From: Leptolyngbya sp. KIOST-1
GTDB taxonomy: Bacteria; Cyanobacteriota; Cyanobacteriia; Phormidesmidales; Phormidesmidaceae
Assembly: GCF_000763385.1 (NCBI RefSeq)
Contig: NZ_JQFA01000004.1
Span: 1,798,001 to 1,862,000 of the forward strand
Length of the DNA stretch: 64,000 nucleotides
Reading direction: 5' to 3'
The notes beneath the pieces are model-generated. The model had not been told where the DNA came from. It ran no database searches and was given only the letters and a program-made list of their open reading frames with translations. A program made the translations under genes and the position numbers. How positions within the stretch are numbered: position 1 is the first letter of the stretch; each line of letters opens with the position of its first letter. Of the stretch, positions 34,858-43,735 are shown piece after piece.

Positions 34858-36894
34858 TCAGGGCATGGTGAGCGGGCCCGGTGTCTCCTGGGCAGCGCGC
34901 CACTCCCGCAGACGCAGCTGAGCCTGGGCGTAGGCCTCGGTCTGGGCAGGTACCGTTTCGGCGATCGCGATCGCCCGGCTGCGGTTGATCATGGCTTCGG
35001 TCTCGGCCAGGCGCAGAATATCCCAGCTCCAGCGGGTGAGGGCCTGGGTGGCTTCGACCCGCTGGGGACTGCCCTCGGGGACCTGCTGGGCCAGCCGCAC
35101 CGCATCGGCCAGGGCGCTGGCGGTGCCCGTCTGGGCGGCGCGGTAGGCCGCCTGGAGCTGCTGCTGCCCCTGGAGCTGATCTCGCCAGGTTTGCAGGCTG
35201 CTCTGGGCTTCGTCGGAGAGCGCCCGCCCGGGACCAATTCGGGACGCGACCGCGACGGCTTCGCTGAGACGGCCCTGGGCGGCGAGCTGGCGAGCCTGGG
35301 TCAGAATCGGGCCATCTTCGGCCCGCTGTAGCGTGTTTCGCCACTGGCCAATATTTTCCTGGGCCTCGCCGGAGAGGGCGCGACCGGAGCCGATCTGGCG
35401 AGCGGTGGCGATCGCCCCCGCCAGATCTCCCGCCTGGGCCTGGGCCTGGGCCTGACTGAGAATGGGACGATCCTCGGCGGTCTCAATCTGGCCCCGCCAG
35501 CGGCCAATCTGAGCCTCGGCGTCGGCCCAGGCGGCGTTGTTGCGCGAAATTTGCTGGGCCTCGCCAATGGCGGCCCGGAGGTCAGCCACCGTGCCCGGCA
35601 GCGCCACCTGCCGCGCCCACTCCAGCTGGGTGCGGCCCTTCACCTCCTCCTGCCACCGACCCATCAGGGCCTGGGCCTTGCCGTAGAGGGGGCGATCGGC
35701 GCTGACGCTCTGGAGCCGCACGATCGCCCCCTCCAGCCCGGTGATGCCCCCCTGCCAGGAGAGCTGGCTGGCGTCGATAAAGGTACGCATGTCGGCAATC
35801 TCGGCCCCCATGCCCAGAGCGGCTGGAATTGCCCCCAGGAACTGCCCTGCCGCCTCAGCATCCTGGCGATCGAGGGCGGCTTCGGCCAGGATCAGCAGGT
35901 CGCGACCAAACTGGCGAATTACCGACTGGGCTTCGCCATAGACCGGGCTTTGGCTGTCAATGCCCTGGGCCAGGGCGATCGCCTCCTGCATCGCCTTGAG
36001 GGTGCGCTGACGAGCCAGTTCCTTAGCTTTACCCAGCTGGTTGAGATCTTCGCGGGCGGCGGTAATTTTGCTGGTCAACTCGTCGTACTTGACCGTTTTC
36101 CAGTGGGTATTGCCCACATTCAGCAGTTGAATGGCCTTGGCGAAGGCATCCTGAAAAGCCAGCGCCTTTAGATCGGCTTCGGCGGCGGCGTAAATGGTTT
36201 CCGCCTCTCGCCAAATCTGGTTCCACTCACTCACCCGTTCGTTGACCAGCTGGGCGGCGGCGGTGTGGTTGGGAATCCGCCGGGCCATGGCAATCGCTTC
36301 GCTCAGATCGCCCGCCTGGAAGGTGTCTTCGGCCAGGTCCAAAATCCTCTCAGACCAGGTCTCAATGCGCAGATCGACCTCGCCCCGCAGGGGATGGTCG
36401 GCGGGCAGCGACTCCAGCAGGGCGATCGCGTCTAGGTAGCCCTCCACCGTGCCCTGCTCGGCATAGGCCTCGGCACATTGAAGCCGGGTGGAGGCCGCCG
36501 CCGTGGGCCAAAAGATCGCCCGACAGTTGGGCAGATTGGGAATGCGGAACAGGCTGACCGCCGATACCGCCCCCACCCCCATCACCGCTACCAAAAGGCC
36601 GATCGACCAGATCGGCCACGCCTTTGCCAGGCGCTGGGTCAGGCTGGGGCAGGGCGCAGCAAGCGTCTCTGGGTAGGGGGGGCTGGCCGGCGGATCGCTG
36701 GCCGCCCCGTTGGGGTGGCTGTCGTGGGTGGCTCGCTGGCGCAGATCGGCCAGGGGGTCGTAGCGAGACGGCCCCTGGAGCGAGGCCTCGGCCGGCGTAG
36801 ACATCGTCACAGGCGGCACCGGGCGAGAACGAGCCGCCCGTGGGGGCCGCCCCCCGGGCTTAGGTCGTTCAGAGGTGTCTCGTTCTGAAGCCAT
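34858..36894 (-). CDS. membrane-anchored helical-repeat protein (paralogue 1)
   Basis: From the ATG at 36894 (AGGAAG seven bases upstream) the protein is 678 residues. A basic, Pro-rich cytosolic segment (about 1-100) is followed by one membrane helix (WSIGLLVAVMGVGAVSAVSLF). The extracytoplasmic part starts with a pair of cysteines (LPNCRAIFW ... RLQCAEAY) and continues as helical repeats of about 50 residues. Two adjacent units are clearly homologous: AEDRPILSQAQ ... GSGRALSGEAQENIGQW and AEDGPILTQAR ... GPGRALSDEAQSSLQTW. The repeats resemble TPR/Sel1-like helix pairs with a conserved Trp near each end. No enzyme motif is seen. It shares this plan with the gene at 39968-41929. The two flank gcvH/gcvT and the diguanylate cyclase. 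Function unknown; an envelope or scaffold role is a guess. Confidence 0.78.
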   Translation of the reverse strand: MASERDTSERPKPGGRPPRAARSRPVPPVTMSTPAEASLQGPSRYDPLADLRQRATHDSHPNGAASDPPASPPYPETLAAPCPSLTQRLAKAWPIWSIGLLVAVMGVGAVSAVSLFRIPNLPNCRAIFWPTAAASTRLQCAEAYAEQGTVEGYLDAIALLESLPADHPLRGEVDLRIETWSERILDLAEDTFQAGDLSEAIAMARRIPNHTAAAQLVNERVSEWNQIWREAETIYAAAEADLKALAFQDAFAKAIQLLNVGNTHWKTVKYDELTSKITAAREDLNQLGKAKELARQRTLKAMQEAIALAQGIDSQSPVYGEAQSVIRQFGRDLLILAEAALDRQDAEAAGQFLGAIPAALGMGAEIADMRTFIDASQLSWQGGITGLEGAIVRLQSVSADRPLYGKAQALMGRWQEEVKGRTQLEWARQVALPGTVADLRAAIGEAQQISRNNAAWADAEAQIGRWRGQIETAEDRPILSQAQAQAQAGDLAGAIATARQIGSGRALSGEAQENIGQWRNTLQRAEDGPILTQARQLAAQGRLSEAVAVASRIGPGRALSDEAQSSLQTWRDQLQGQQQLQAAYRAAQTGTASALADAVRLAQQVPEGSPQRVEATQALTRWSWDILRLAETEAMINRSRAIAIAETVPAQTEAYAQAQLRLREWRAAQETPGPLTMP

Positions 36895-37052
36895 ATCCGC
36901 TTCCTGAGAGGTAGACCGCAATCCCTGAGCCTTAGCATTGCTTAAACTGGCCAGGTCCAGAGCGCGTGGAAAGCCAGCCTTAGTATAGCCATGTCCCCCA
37001 TAAACGCAATGGGATAGCAGCTACGGACTGGTACTCTGTCAAACCTGAGTTT

Positions 37053-37111
37053 GTAGGTTGGGTGGCGCGCTAGCAAAAACCAACTAGGCTGACGGCCGTT
37101 GGGTTACGCTT
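37053..37111. repeat. MITE-like palindromic repeat, truncated copy
   Basis: GTAGGTTGGGTGGCGCGCTA begins an arm closely matching the reverse complement of the right arm at 45712-45743. Inner arms AAACCAAC (37077-37084) and GTTGGGTT (37098-37105) pair with one mismatch, but the expected outer right arm ACCCAACCTAC is missing and the dispersed repeat at 37114 follows directly. Confidence 0.6.
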
Positions 37112-37113
37112 GA

Positions 37114-37135
37114 CCACAATTGATGACACGCCCTA
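37114..37135. repeat. 22-base dispersed repeat, copy 2 (ends gcvH)
   Basis: Matches 34242-34263 with one mismatch; bases 37133-37135 are the gcvH stop codon. It directly abuts the truncated palindromic repeat at 37053-37111, suggesting a composite of element ends. Confidence 0.6.
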
Positions 37136-37525
37136 GCCACCCACCTGATCTTTGTACTCGTCGGCGGTGAGGGCGTCGTCCAGTTCCTCCAGGTCACTGG
37201 CTTTGATTTTCACCAGCCAGCCATCGCCGTAGGGGTCATCGCCGATCTGCTCCGGCGCTTCCACCAGGGCTTCGTTGCGCTCCAGCACTTCGCCAGAAAC
37301 CGGTGACTTCAGCTCCTCCACCGCCTTCACCGATTCCACCGTGCCAAACTTTTCGCCCTTCTCCAGACTGTCGCCAACCTCGGGCAGCTCCAGAAAGACA
37401 ATGTCGCCCAGCTGATCAATGGCAAAGGCGGTAATGCCCACGGTTACAATGCCTTCGTCCTCGTCAGTGCGGGCATATTCGTGGCTGTCGAGATACTTCA
37501 GCGTTTCGGGATAGTCAAATGCCAT
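37133..37525 (-). CDS. gcvH: glycine cleavage system H protein
   Basis: GcvH carries the lipoyl arm that shuttles the aminomethyl group between the P, T and L proteins of the glycine cleavage system; in cyanobacteria this serves photorespiratory glycine breakdown. The 130-residue protein has the full lipoyl domain, with [18 protein letters not shown] and the lipoylated Lys67 in VESVKAVEE, then [11 protein letters not shown] and the [11 protein letters not shown] segment. GAGG lies eight bases before the ATG. It is downstream of gcvT on the same strand (124 bases), so they are likely one operon; gcvP is not in this window. The last residues (DQVGG) run into a dispersed repeat that supplies the stop codon. 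Confidence 0.96.
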   Translation of the reverse strand: MAFDYPETLKYLDSHEYARTDEDEGIVTVGITAFAIDQLGDIVFLELPEVGDSLEKGEKFGTVESVKAVEELKSPVSGEVLERNEALVEAPEQIGDDPYGDGWLVKIKASDLEELDDALTADEYKDQVGG

Positions 37526-37649
37526 GGCGTAACCTCATATCGCCCCAGGAAAATTACCAGGAAAATTATTTGTACCACAGCTATCGCGCAAAGCTGATGG
37601 AATCCAGTGCCAGTGTGCCATGAGTCAGCCGCTTTGACGCAATTTCCCT

Positions 37650-38765
37650 TTATTTCGCCCGATAAAACGGTCGCTTCACCACCGTTGCCGGCCTGGGTTC
37701 GCCGCGCACTTCGACCTCTAGCGACTGCCCAACTCTGGCCAAGGGGGCAGCGACGTAGGCCAGGGCAATGGGGAGATTTAGCGTGGGGGCCAGGGTGCCG
37801 CTGGTGACGGTGCCGACGCGATCGCCCTGGTAGAGCACCGGGTAGCCGTGCCGGGCAATGTGCCGATCGGCCATGGTCAACCCCACCAGACGGCGGCTGA
37901 GGCCCTCGGCCTTTTGGGCTTCGAGCCGCGATCGCCCGATAAACTCCCCTTTCTCCTCCAGGTGGACCAGCCAGCCCAGCCCCGCCTCCAGGGGGGTGGT
38001 GGTGTCGTCGATGTCCTGGCCGTAGAGGGCCATGGCGGCCTCCAGGCGCAGGGTATCGCGGGCCCCCAGGCCGCAGGGGGCAACCCCGTCGGCGGTCAGC
38101 CTCTGCCACAGGGCCAGGGCCGTGTCCGGGTCAGTCAAAATCTCAAAGCCATCTTCCCCGGTGTAGCCGGTGCGAGCAATCCAGGCCAGCTGGCCCAGCA
38201 GCGCCGTGTCGCGGTGGGCAAAGCGCCCCAGCACCTCCAGGTTGTGGGGGGTGTAGGGCTGGAGCAGAGCCGCCGCCGCTGGCCCCTGGAGCGAAATCAG
38301 AGCCCGATCGCGCGACTCGTCGATCAGCTCAATGCCGGTGCCGGCCAGGTGGTCGAGCAGCCAGGTTTTGTCCTTAGTGGTGGTGGCGGCATTAACAATC
38401 AGGGTGACGGTTTCGATATCCGAACCGCTACCGGAGGCGCTGGCCGGGGGCGACTTCAGGTAAACAATCAAATCGTCCAGGATGCCGCCCTCGGGGTTGA
38501 GCAGCACCGTGTACTGGGCCTGCCCCTGGCTCAGCCGCTCCAGGTTGGAAGGCACCAGCCGCTGCAGTGCCGCAATCACCCCTGGCCCCCGCAGCTCAAA
38601 CTTGCCCATGTGGGAAATGTCGAACAGCCCGGCACGATCGCGCACCGCCTGGTGTTCCTGCTTAATGCCGCCAAACTGCACCGGCATCGACCATCCGGCA
38701 AACTCAGTCATGCGCGCTTTTTGCTCAACACAGGCAGGGTAGAGCGGAGTTTGCAACAAAGTCAT
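37650..38765 (-). CDS. gcvT: glycine cleavage system T protein (aminomethyltransferase)
   Basis: GcvT transfers the methylene group from the H-protein-bound intermediate to tetrahydrofolate, releasing ammonia. The 371-residue protein is full-length and has the family features: FAGWSMPVQFGGIKQEHQAV at about 22-41 (folate site), FDISHMGKFELRG, IDESRDRALISLQGP, TGYTGEDGFEIL, ARDTLRLEAAMALYGQDID with the catalytic Asp region, and the C-terminal barrel SGTLAPTLNLPIALAYV. The ATG at 38765 lies close to the family start (LLQTPLYPACVEQKARMTEF). It is followed by gcvH on the same strand. I looked for a glycine riboswitch in the 135 bases upstream and saw none. Confidence 0.96.
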   Translation of the reverse strand: MTLLQTPLYPACVEQKARMTEFAGWSMPVQFGGIKQEHQAVRDRAGLFDISHMGKFELRGPGVIAALQRLVPSNLERLSQGQAQYTVLLNPEGGILDDLIVYLKSPPASASGSGSDIETVTLIVNAATTTKDKTWLLDHLAGTGIELIDESRDRALISLQGPAAAALLQPYTPHNLEVLGRFAHRDTALLGQLAWIARTGYTGEDGFEILTDPDTALALWQRLTADGVAPCGLGARDTLRLEAAMALYGQDIDDTTTPLEAGLGWLVHLEEKGEFIGRSRLEAQKAEGLSRRLVGLTMADRHIARHGYPVLYQGDRVGTVTSGTLAPTLNLPIALAYVAAPLARVGQSLEVEVRGEPRPATVVKRPFYRAK

Positions 38766-38900
38766 GGGCGGGCATCCTAAGAATCATTCAAAGTGTTCAG
38801 AGTGTACTGAGAAAATCGTCGTCCTTTCAGGTTTCATGCTTTCCTGCGCTCCCCACCGTCTGCGCTGAGTCCGGGGTGCAGCGGATGTTCCCTTGTCGTT

Positions 38901-39797
38901 GTGTGTCCCATGATTGGTTTAATGCCCCACGGCTCCTGTTTTCTGTGGGATCCCTGGCTGACCTCCCTCCACGCTATCAGCGATGGGGCGGTGGTGCTGG
39001 CCTACTTCTCAATCCCATTCCTGCTGCTGCTCAATCGCCAGTATATCGACGCCCAAATTCGCCCGGTGATGATGTTGTTCGCGGCCTTCATCTTTAGCTG
39101 CGGCATTGGCCACGCCCTGCGGGTGTGGAATATCTGGCATGCCGACTACTGGGCCGAAGGGGCCTGGACGCTGGCCACTGCTACCGTGAGCCTGTACACG
39201 GCCTGGCGGTTGACTGAGCTGGTGCCCCAGTTGCTCAACACCCACCGGGACCTGGTCATCACCCGCGCCGTGGCCGAGCAGGATCCGCTGACCGGTATTG
39301 CCAATCGTCGGGGGCTAGAGGCGGCCCTGCACGCCCTCCCCCCTCAGCCCAAGCCGATGAACCACAGCCTGATTCTGGTTGACCTCGACGGGTTCAAAGA
39401 CATTAACGACACCTACGGCCACGGGGTGGGCGACCAGCTGCTGCGGCTGGTGGCCGAGGTTTTGCACAGTCAGATTCGCACCATCGATGTCGCCGCCCGC
39501 ATCGGTGGCGACGAGTTTGCCCTGCTGATGGTGGGCTGTCCCCCCGAGGAGGCGCTGGACAAAGTGGAGACAATTCGTCAGCAGATCCAGCAGATCCAGC
39601 TGCCCGACCTGTTGCCCGCCCCAGCTCACCCCCTGATTTCGGCCAGCTTTGGCATCAGCAGCTTTGACCCCAGCCAGGGCCTCACCTACAGCTATCACCA
39701 GGCCGATACGGCCCTCTACAGCGCTAAGCACAGCGGCAAAAACCAGGTCAAAATAGCCCCGCCCGAGGGTCTGCCGATTAGACCCACCCCACTGTAG
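38901..39797 (+). CDS. diguanylate cyclase with ethylene-receptor-like membrane sensor domain
   Basis: The C-terminal half is a GGDEF domain that should make cyclic di-GMP: DLDGFKDINDTYGH, an intact GGDEF, and an RxxD inhibitory site (RTID) five residues before it. The N-terminal half (about 1-115) has three membrane helices that match the plant/cyanobacterial ETR1 ethylene-binding domain. Numbering from the GTG at 38901, Asp28, Tyr35, Ile38 and Pro39 in ISDGAVVLAYFSIP and Cys67/His71 in FSCGIGH align with ETR1 Asp25, Tyr32, Ile35, Pro36, Cys65 and His69, the Cu(I)/ethylene site. A short linker (LLNTHRDLVITRAVAEQDPL) joins the halves; no GAF or kinase is present. An ATG at 38910 is an alternative start. 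Ethylene or copper sensing is inferred from residues, not demonstrated. It diverges from gcvT. Confidence 0.88.
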   Translation: MCPMIGLMPHGSCFLWDPWLTSLHAISDGAVVLAYFSIPFLLLLNRQYIDAQIRPVMMLFAAFIFSCGIGHALRVWNIWHADYWAEGAWTLATATVSLYTAWRLTELVPQLLNTHRDLVITRAVAEQDPLTGIANRRGLEAALHALPPQPKPMNHSLILVDLDGFKDINDTYGHGVGDQLLRLVAEVLHSQIRTIDVAARIGGDEFALLMVGCPPEEALDKVETIRQQIQQIQLPDLLPAPAHPLISASFGISSFDPSQGLTYSYHQADTALYSAKHSGKNQVKIAPPEGLPIRPTPL

Positions 39798-39967
39798 GGT
39801 GCATCAGCGGCTACCCCCCTATCGGGCAACACGTCGATTGCCCTGATCAGCCGCAATGCATCACCGGAGAAGTGGGGTTAGCCAGGCAGGATTTGGGATG
39901 AGGCGGTATACCGGTTGCTTGCAGCCCAGAGCATTTGTTCCCAAACGTTGGGGGCCACGTAAGGCGG

Positions 39968-41929
39968 TCAGTTCTTAATAAAACCGCCCAGATCCGGCCG
40001 ATAGCGGGCCACAAACCCGCCGTGGGCGTCGTATACCGCCATCTGCCGTTCGACCTGGTGGCTGGTGGTGATCATCTGCTCGATCAGCTGCTGGGCACTG
40101 GGGTCGAGCTGATTGGTGAAGGCGAAGGTGCCGTCGGCGGCGGGGGGGGTAATCGCCTGGCGCAAGGGCTCGGCGTACTGACTGGAGAGAATGACGCGAA
40201 TCTGGCTGGGCTCCTCGCGCACGGTGCAGGGGGTGGCGCTGCCCTCGCACAGCCCGGCCAGGGTCGTAGTCAGGGTTTGCAGGGCAACGGCGTTGCGGAG
40301 GCGGCTTTGGGCATTGGCCAGGGCGGGCTGGTAGGTTTCCAGCAGCACGGCCCCTTCCTCCGCCAGCAGGGTGTCGGAGGGAATTTGCTGGGCGCTGGCT
40401 ACGGCCTGGCGCCAGTGCTGCAGGGCCAGGGTCCACTGGCCCTTGGCCTCGTAGGCGGCGGCGGCCCGGGCGGCCTGGACGGCCTGGTGATAGTTGTGAG
40501 CGCCCGCCTCCTCCAGGGTGGCCCGGTTGGTCACCCGGCTGAGCTGTTGGCGGTAATCCCTAAGCTGAGCCTGGGCTTCGTCGTAGACCATGGTGCCCTG
40601 GGGAATTAGCGTCAGACCCTTGATGGCGGCCTGCCATTCCTTGGTGGCCAGCTGCCAGCCCGCCAGGGAGTTGGCGGTTTCCATGCGCTGACGGGCCAGG
40701 TCGCCGGTTTGAATGGCGGTGCTAAAGTTGGCCTCAGCCTCCTCTTCGGCCACGATGCGGCGGCCAATGGCGCTGTGGTTGGCCCGATATTCCCGCAGTT
40801 TTTGCTGGCTGTAGTCGTAGGCGGGGCTGTCGGCGGGAACGCTGTCCAACCAGTCGAGGGCCTGCTGCCAGAGCAGGTGCACTTTGACCCAGCGCTCCAC
40901 CGGGTGGGGAGGGTTCTGGCTCAGATTGGCGGCTTCGGCGGCGATCGCCTGGCCCTGAATCAGCGCGTTGAGGGCGGCGATACTGCCCTGGTAGCGCTGC
41001 AGGTCCCCCTGGACCGCCTCGTAGTGGGAGGACCAGGTGGGCACCGGCGTCAGCAGGTCGATAGCGGCCTGGAGGTCGGCCTGGGCGACGGCCAGGTCGT
41101 CGGCAGTGGGGCGACCGGCCAGGGTGGCCTGGGCCAGGGTATAGAGTTCGGCGGCCTGGTCGATGCGATCGCAGCTGCCCACCACACAGGGCCGCATCAG
41201 GGCGTAGGCAAAGGCGCCGCTACCCACCAGAATCAGCCCCGCCAGGCCGTAGCTCCAGTAGTCGCGCAGCGATCGCAGGCCCAGCCGGGCCCAGCCCCGG
41301 CTCCGCTGGGCCCACCCCGGTCCGGCCGGGGGCTGGACGGCGGCATCGGGCAGGGCCAGGGCGGCGTCACTCAGGGCGAGGCTGCTGGCCCCATTGTTGG
41401 TGGCGTGGGGGCTGGGGCTATGGGCTGCGATCGCCGGTTCCCCCGACTCCCCAGAGTAGGACTCTGGGGCTGCCGGTGGGGCTGCCGGGTCGAGCCCCTG
41501 ATTCGGCTCAAGCGCCCCATCGACGGGCCCCGCCACGGGCGACGCCGCCGGAAAAACAACTCCGGCCGCCTCCTCAGGCCGCCAGGTAAAGGTGTGGATG
41601 GCGTAGGGCTGGGGTGCCCCCTTTAGCTTCAGGTAAATGCGGACCGAAAGCCCCTCTGCGATCGCCCAGTCGGCCTCGGGTAGCCCCACCGTGGGCACCA
41701 CCGCGCGAAAGGTTGACTCCAGCTGCTTGAGCAAATCGCTGGGGTCCTCTACCTCCGGGGTCGAGTGCTCCACCAGCAGCAATAGCCGCCCGGCCCGCTC
41801 AGAACCGTCCACCTGGGTGAGCCTGGGCTGGCGATAGGTATCTTTGTAGTGGGTGGCAAAGGTCCGCTGGAGAGGCTCAAAACCTGTGGTGCTGGGCCCT
41901 GTAGTGCTGGGCGACGATAGTGAGGTCAT
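39968..41929 (-). CDS. membrane-anchored helical-repeat protein (paralogue 2)
   Basis: From the ATG at 41929 the protein is 653 residues. A small N-terminal alpha/beta domain (about 1-115; RLLLLVEHSTPEVEDPSDLL, SVRIYLKLKGAPQPYAIHTF) is followed by an Ala/Pro-rich linker and one membrane helix (YGLAGLILVGSGAFAYALM). Then come a cysteine pair (RPCVVGSC) and Ala/Gln-rich helical repeats with Trp spaced as in TPR-like units (LWQQALDWLDSVPADSPAYD; WQLATKEWQAAIKGLTLIP; WTLALQHWRQAVASAQQIP). The C-terminal about 120 residues form another small domain with two cysteines (LCEGSATPCTV). It shares layout and repeat phrases with 34858-36894, suggesting common origin. Extension to 42115 adds unlikely sequence. 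Function unknown. Confidence 0.78.
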   Translation of the reverse strand: MTSLSSPSTTGPSTTGFEPLQRTFATHYKDTYRQPRLTQVDGSERAGRLLLLVEHSTPEVEDPSDLLKQLESTFRAVVPTVGLPEADWAIAEGLSVRIYLKLKGAPQPYAIHTFTWRPEEAAGVVFPAASPVAGPVDGALEPNQGLDPAAPPAAPESYSGESGEPAIAAHSPSPHATNNGASSLALSDAALALPDAAVQPPAGPGWAQRSRGWARLGLRSLRDYWSYGLAGLILVGSGAFAYALMRPCVVGSCDRIDQAAELYTLAQATLAGRPTADDLAVAQADLQAAIDLLTPVPTWSSHYEAVQGDLQRYQGSIAALNALIQGQAIAAEAANLSQNPPHPVERWVKVHLLWQQALDWLDSVPADSPAYDYSQQKLREYRANHSAIGRRIVAEEEAEANFSTAIQTGDLARQRMETANSLAGWQLATKEWQAAIKGLTLIPQGTMVYDEAQAQLRDYRQQLSRVTNRATLEEAGAHNYHQAVQAARAAAAYEAKGQWTLALQHWRQAVASAQQIPSDTLLAEEGAVLLETYQPALANAQSRLRNAVALQTLTTTLAGLCEGSATPCTVREEPSQIRVILSSQYAEPLRQAITPPAADGTFAFTNQLDPSAQQLIEQMITTSHQVERQMAVYDAHGGFVARYRPDLGGFIKN

Positions 41930-42193
41930 AGGATACCGATGAATAATGCCCCAAACAGTGGTGCTCCAATCTGCAAACGGCTTAACACAACGACATGGAT
42001 CGACGGTTTCGACGGCCGCAGTCAGCCATAGAATCAAACCCACGGTCTCTCGGGTGGGCATTCTGCCTACCGTGGACAGCTGGGAGGGCTGTCCTCCAGG
42101 ATGTAAATCCTCCAATCCTTAGTGAGTATGCTAGTGCAAGGTTGATATTCTGAAACAAGATATCTTGGGGTGATGGGGGGGAACTAGCTCGCG

Positions 42194-42907
42194 GTGCTGA
42201 TTCTCATTGTTGAAGACGAAGCCGAAATTGCCCGCCTGATTCGGCTCTATTTAGAAAAAGAAGGCTTTACCTGCGAAGTCTGTGAAGACGGCGAGACGGC
42301 CCTGCGCTACCAGCAGACCCTCCAGCCCGATCTGATCATTCTAGACGTGATGTTGCCCCGGCTCGATGGGCTGGAGGTCTGCACCCGCATTCGCCAGGGG
42401 CCAGGGGCCAAGGACCCCTACATCCTCATGCTCACGGCTCGGGGCGAAGAGATCGATCGCATCATTGGTCTGTCCACCGGGGCCGACGACTACCTGGTCA
42501 AGCCCTTCAGCCCCCGCGAGCTGGTCGCCCGGGTGCGCGCCCTGCTGCGCCGCAGCCTGCGCCACAGCCAGGAGACTCCCACCCAGACCTACCGCACCGC
42601 CCACTTCAGCCTTGACCTCGACCAGCGCATTGCCCACCGCCAGAGCAGTACCAGCGGCCCAGACCTGCTCGACCTGACCCCCCTTGAGTTTGACCTGCTG
42701 GCCACCTTCATGAGCTACCCAGGCCGGGTCTGGAGCCGCCAGCACCTGATCGAAAAACTCTGGGGCGAAGACTTTTTTGGCGACGAGCGGGTGGTCGATA
42801 CCCACATTGCCCGACTGCGCAAAAAAATCGAGCCCGACTCGTCCCAGCCCACCTTCGTCAAAACCGTGACCGGCGTGGGCTACCGGTTCGAGGATGAGGC
42901 CAGCTAG
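42194..42907 (+). CDS. OmpR/PhoB-family response regulator
   Basis: A two-domain transcription factor of 237 residues. The receiver domain has acidic residues in LIVEDEAEIARL, the phospho-acceptor Asp51 in LIILDVMLP, MLTARGEE and LVKPFSPREL. The winged-helix domain has TPLEFDLLATFMSYPGRVWS, HLIEKLWG, VVDTHIARLRKKIE and VKTVTGVGYRF, typical OmpR/PhoB. The start is GTG at 42194, because an in-frame stop lies just upstream. No histidine kinase gene adjoins it, so it is an orphan regulator or is served by a distant kinase. It is followed after six bases by the TrmJ-like methyltransferase gene, so the two are probably one transcript. Target genes are unknown. Confidence 0.94.
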   Translation: MLILIVEDEAEIARLIRLYLEKEGFTCEVCEDGETALRYQQTLQPDLIILDVMLPRLDGLEVCTRIRQGPGAKDPYILMLTARGEEIDRIIGLSTGADDYLVKPFSPRELVARVRALLRRSLRHSQETPTQTYRTAHFSLDLDQRIAHRQSSTSGPDLLDLTPLEFDLLATFMSYPGRVWSRQHLIEKLWGEDFFGDERVVDTHIARLRKKIEPDSSQPTFVKTVTGVGYRFEDEAS

Positions 42908-42913
42908 CATCCC

Positions 42914-43690
42914 ATGGCCCTCTGGCAGCTCGATCGCATTCGCATTGTCTTAGTTGAACCAGCGGGTCCACTGAACGTGGGTGCGGCGGCGCGGGTGATG
43001 AAAAACATGGGGCTGCGCCACCTGGTAGTGGTCAATCCCCAGTGCGATCTGGGAGGCGAGGAGGCGCGGCGAATGGCGGTGCACGGCGCCGATGTGCTGG
43101 CGGCGGCGCAGGTGGTGACCAGCCTGCCGGAGGCGCTGGCGGGGTGTGAGCGGGCGATCGCCACCACCGGTCGGCTCCATCGCCAGGACCAGCCCCTGGA
43201 ACCGCCGGAGGTGGCCCTGCCCTGGCTGCTGGCCCCAGATCCCCAGGCCAGCTTTGCCGCAGCCCTCCTGTTTGGCCCCGAAGATCGCGGCCTGAGCAAC
43301 GACGAACTGGTCTACGCTCAGCGCTGGGTGCGCATTCCCGCCAGCGACAGCTACCCGTCTTTAAATTTGGCCCAGGCGGTGGCGGTGTGCAGCTACTTAC
43401 TCCATCGCCAGGCCCTGACAACGGCGCTGGAGCAGACTTTCCCAGCCCAGCCCCCAGACGCAGCGGTGGCTCCCCTGGCACCGCTCGACCAGATGGAGGG
43501 GTTTTATCGAGATTTAGAAATCGTTTTGCTGAAAATCGGTTATCTTTACCCCCATACCGCCGCCAGCCGGATGGCAAAACTGCGGCGACTGCTGCACAGA
43601 GCTGGGCCAAATTCTAAAGAGTTGGCTATGCTTAGGGGCATTCTGCGGCAGGTGAACTGGGCGATAGATCGCGGCTCTAGGCAAGACTAG
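42914..43690 (+). CDS. TrmJ-like SPOUT tRNA 2'-O-methyltransferase
   Basis: SpoU/TrmJ enzymes methylate the 2'-hydroxyl of position 32 in tRNA (or an rRNA position) using S-adenosylmethionine through the trefoil-knot fold. The three SPOUT motifs are clear: motif 1 NVGAAARVMKNMGL (about 18-31), motif 2 LLFGPEDRGLSNDEL (about 118-132), motif 3 SYPSLNLAQAVAVCSYLL (about 144-161). The 258-residue length fits TrmJ. A helical C-terminal extension (YRDLEIVLLKIGYL; RRLLHRAGPNSKELAMLRGI) is the usual TrmJ dimer/tRNA-binding tail. It is six bases after the OmpR-type gene and 45 before the beta-lactamase-fold gene. The exact RNA target cannot be fixed from sequence. Confidence 0.9.
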   Translation: MALWQLDRIRIVLVEPAGPLNVGAAARVMKNMGLRHLVVVNPQCDLGGEEARRMAVHGADVLAAAQVVTSLPEALAGCERAIATTGRLHRQDQPLEPPEVALPWLLAPDPQASFAAALLFGPEDRGLSNDELVYAQRWVRIPASDSYPSLNLAQAVAVCSYLLHRQALTTALEQTFPAQPPDAAVAPLAPLDQMEGFYRDLEIVLLKIGYLYPHTAASRMAKLRRLLHRAGPNSKELAMLRGILRQVNWAIDRGSRQD

Positions 43691-43735
43691 GGCGATCGCG
43701 GCAGATGGGTAAAGGCATACGCGTGAGTGGGTCAG

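Noticed and set aside
38766-38900. Glycine riboswitch ahead of gcvT
   Set aside because: I could not find the conserved aptamer motifs on the minus strand of this 135-base gap.
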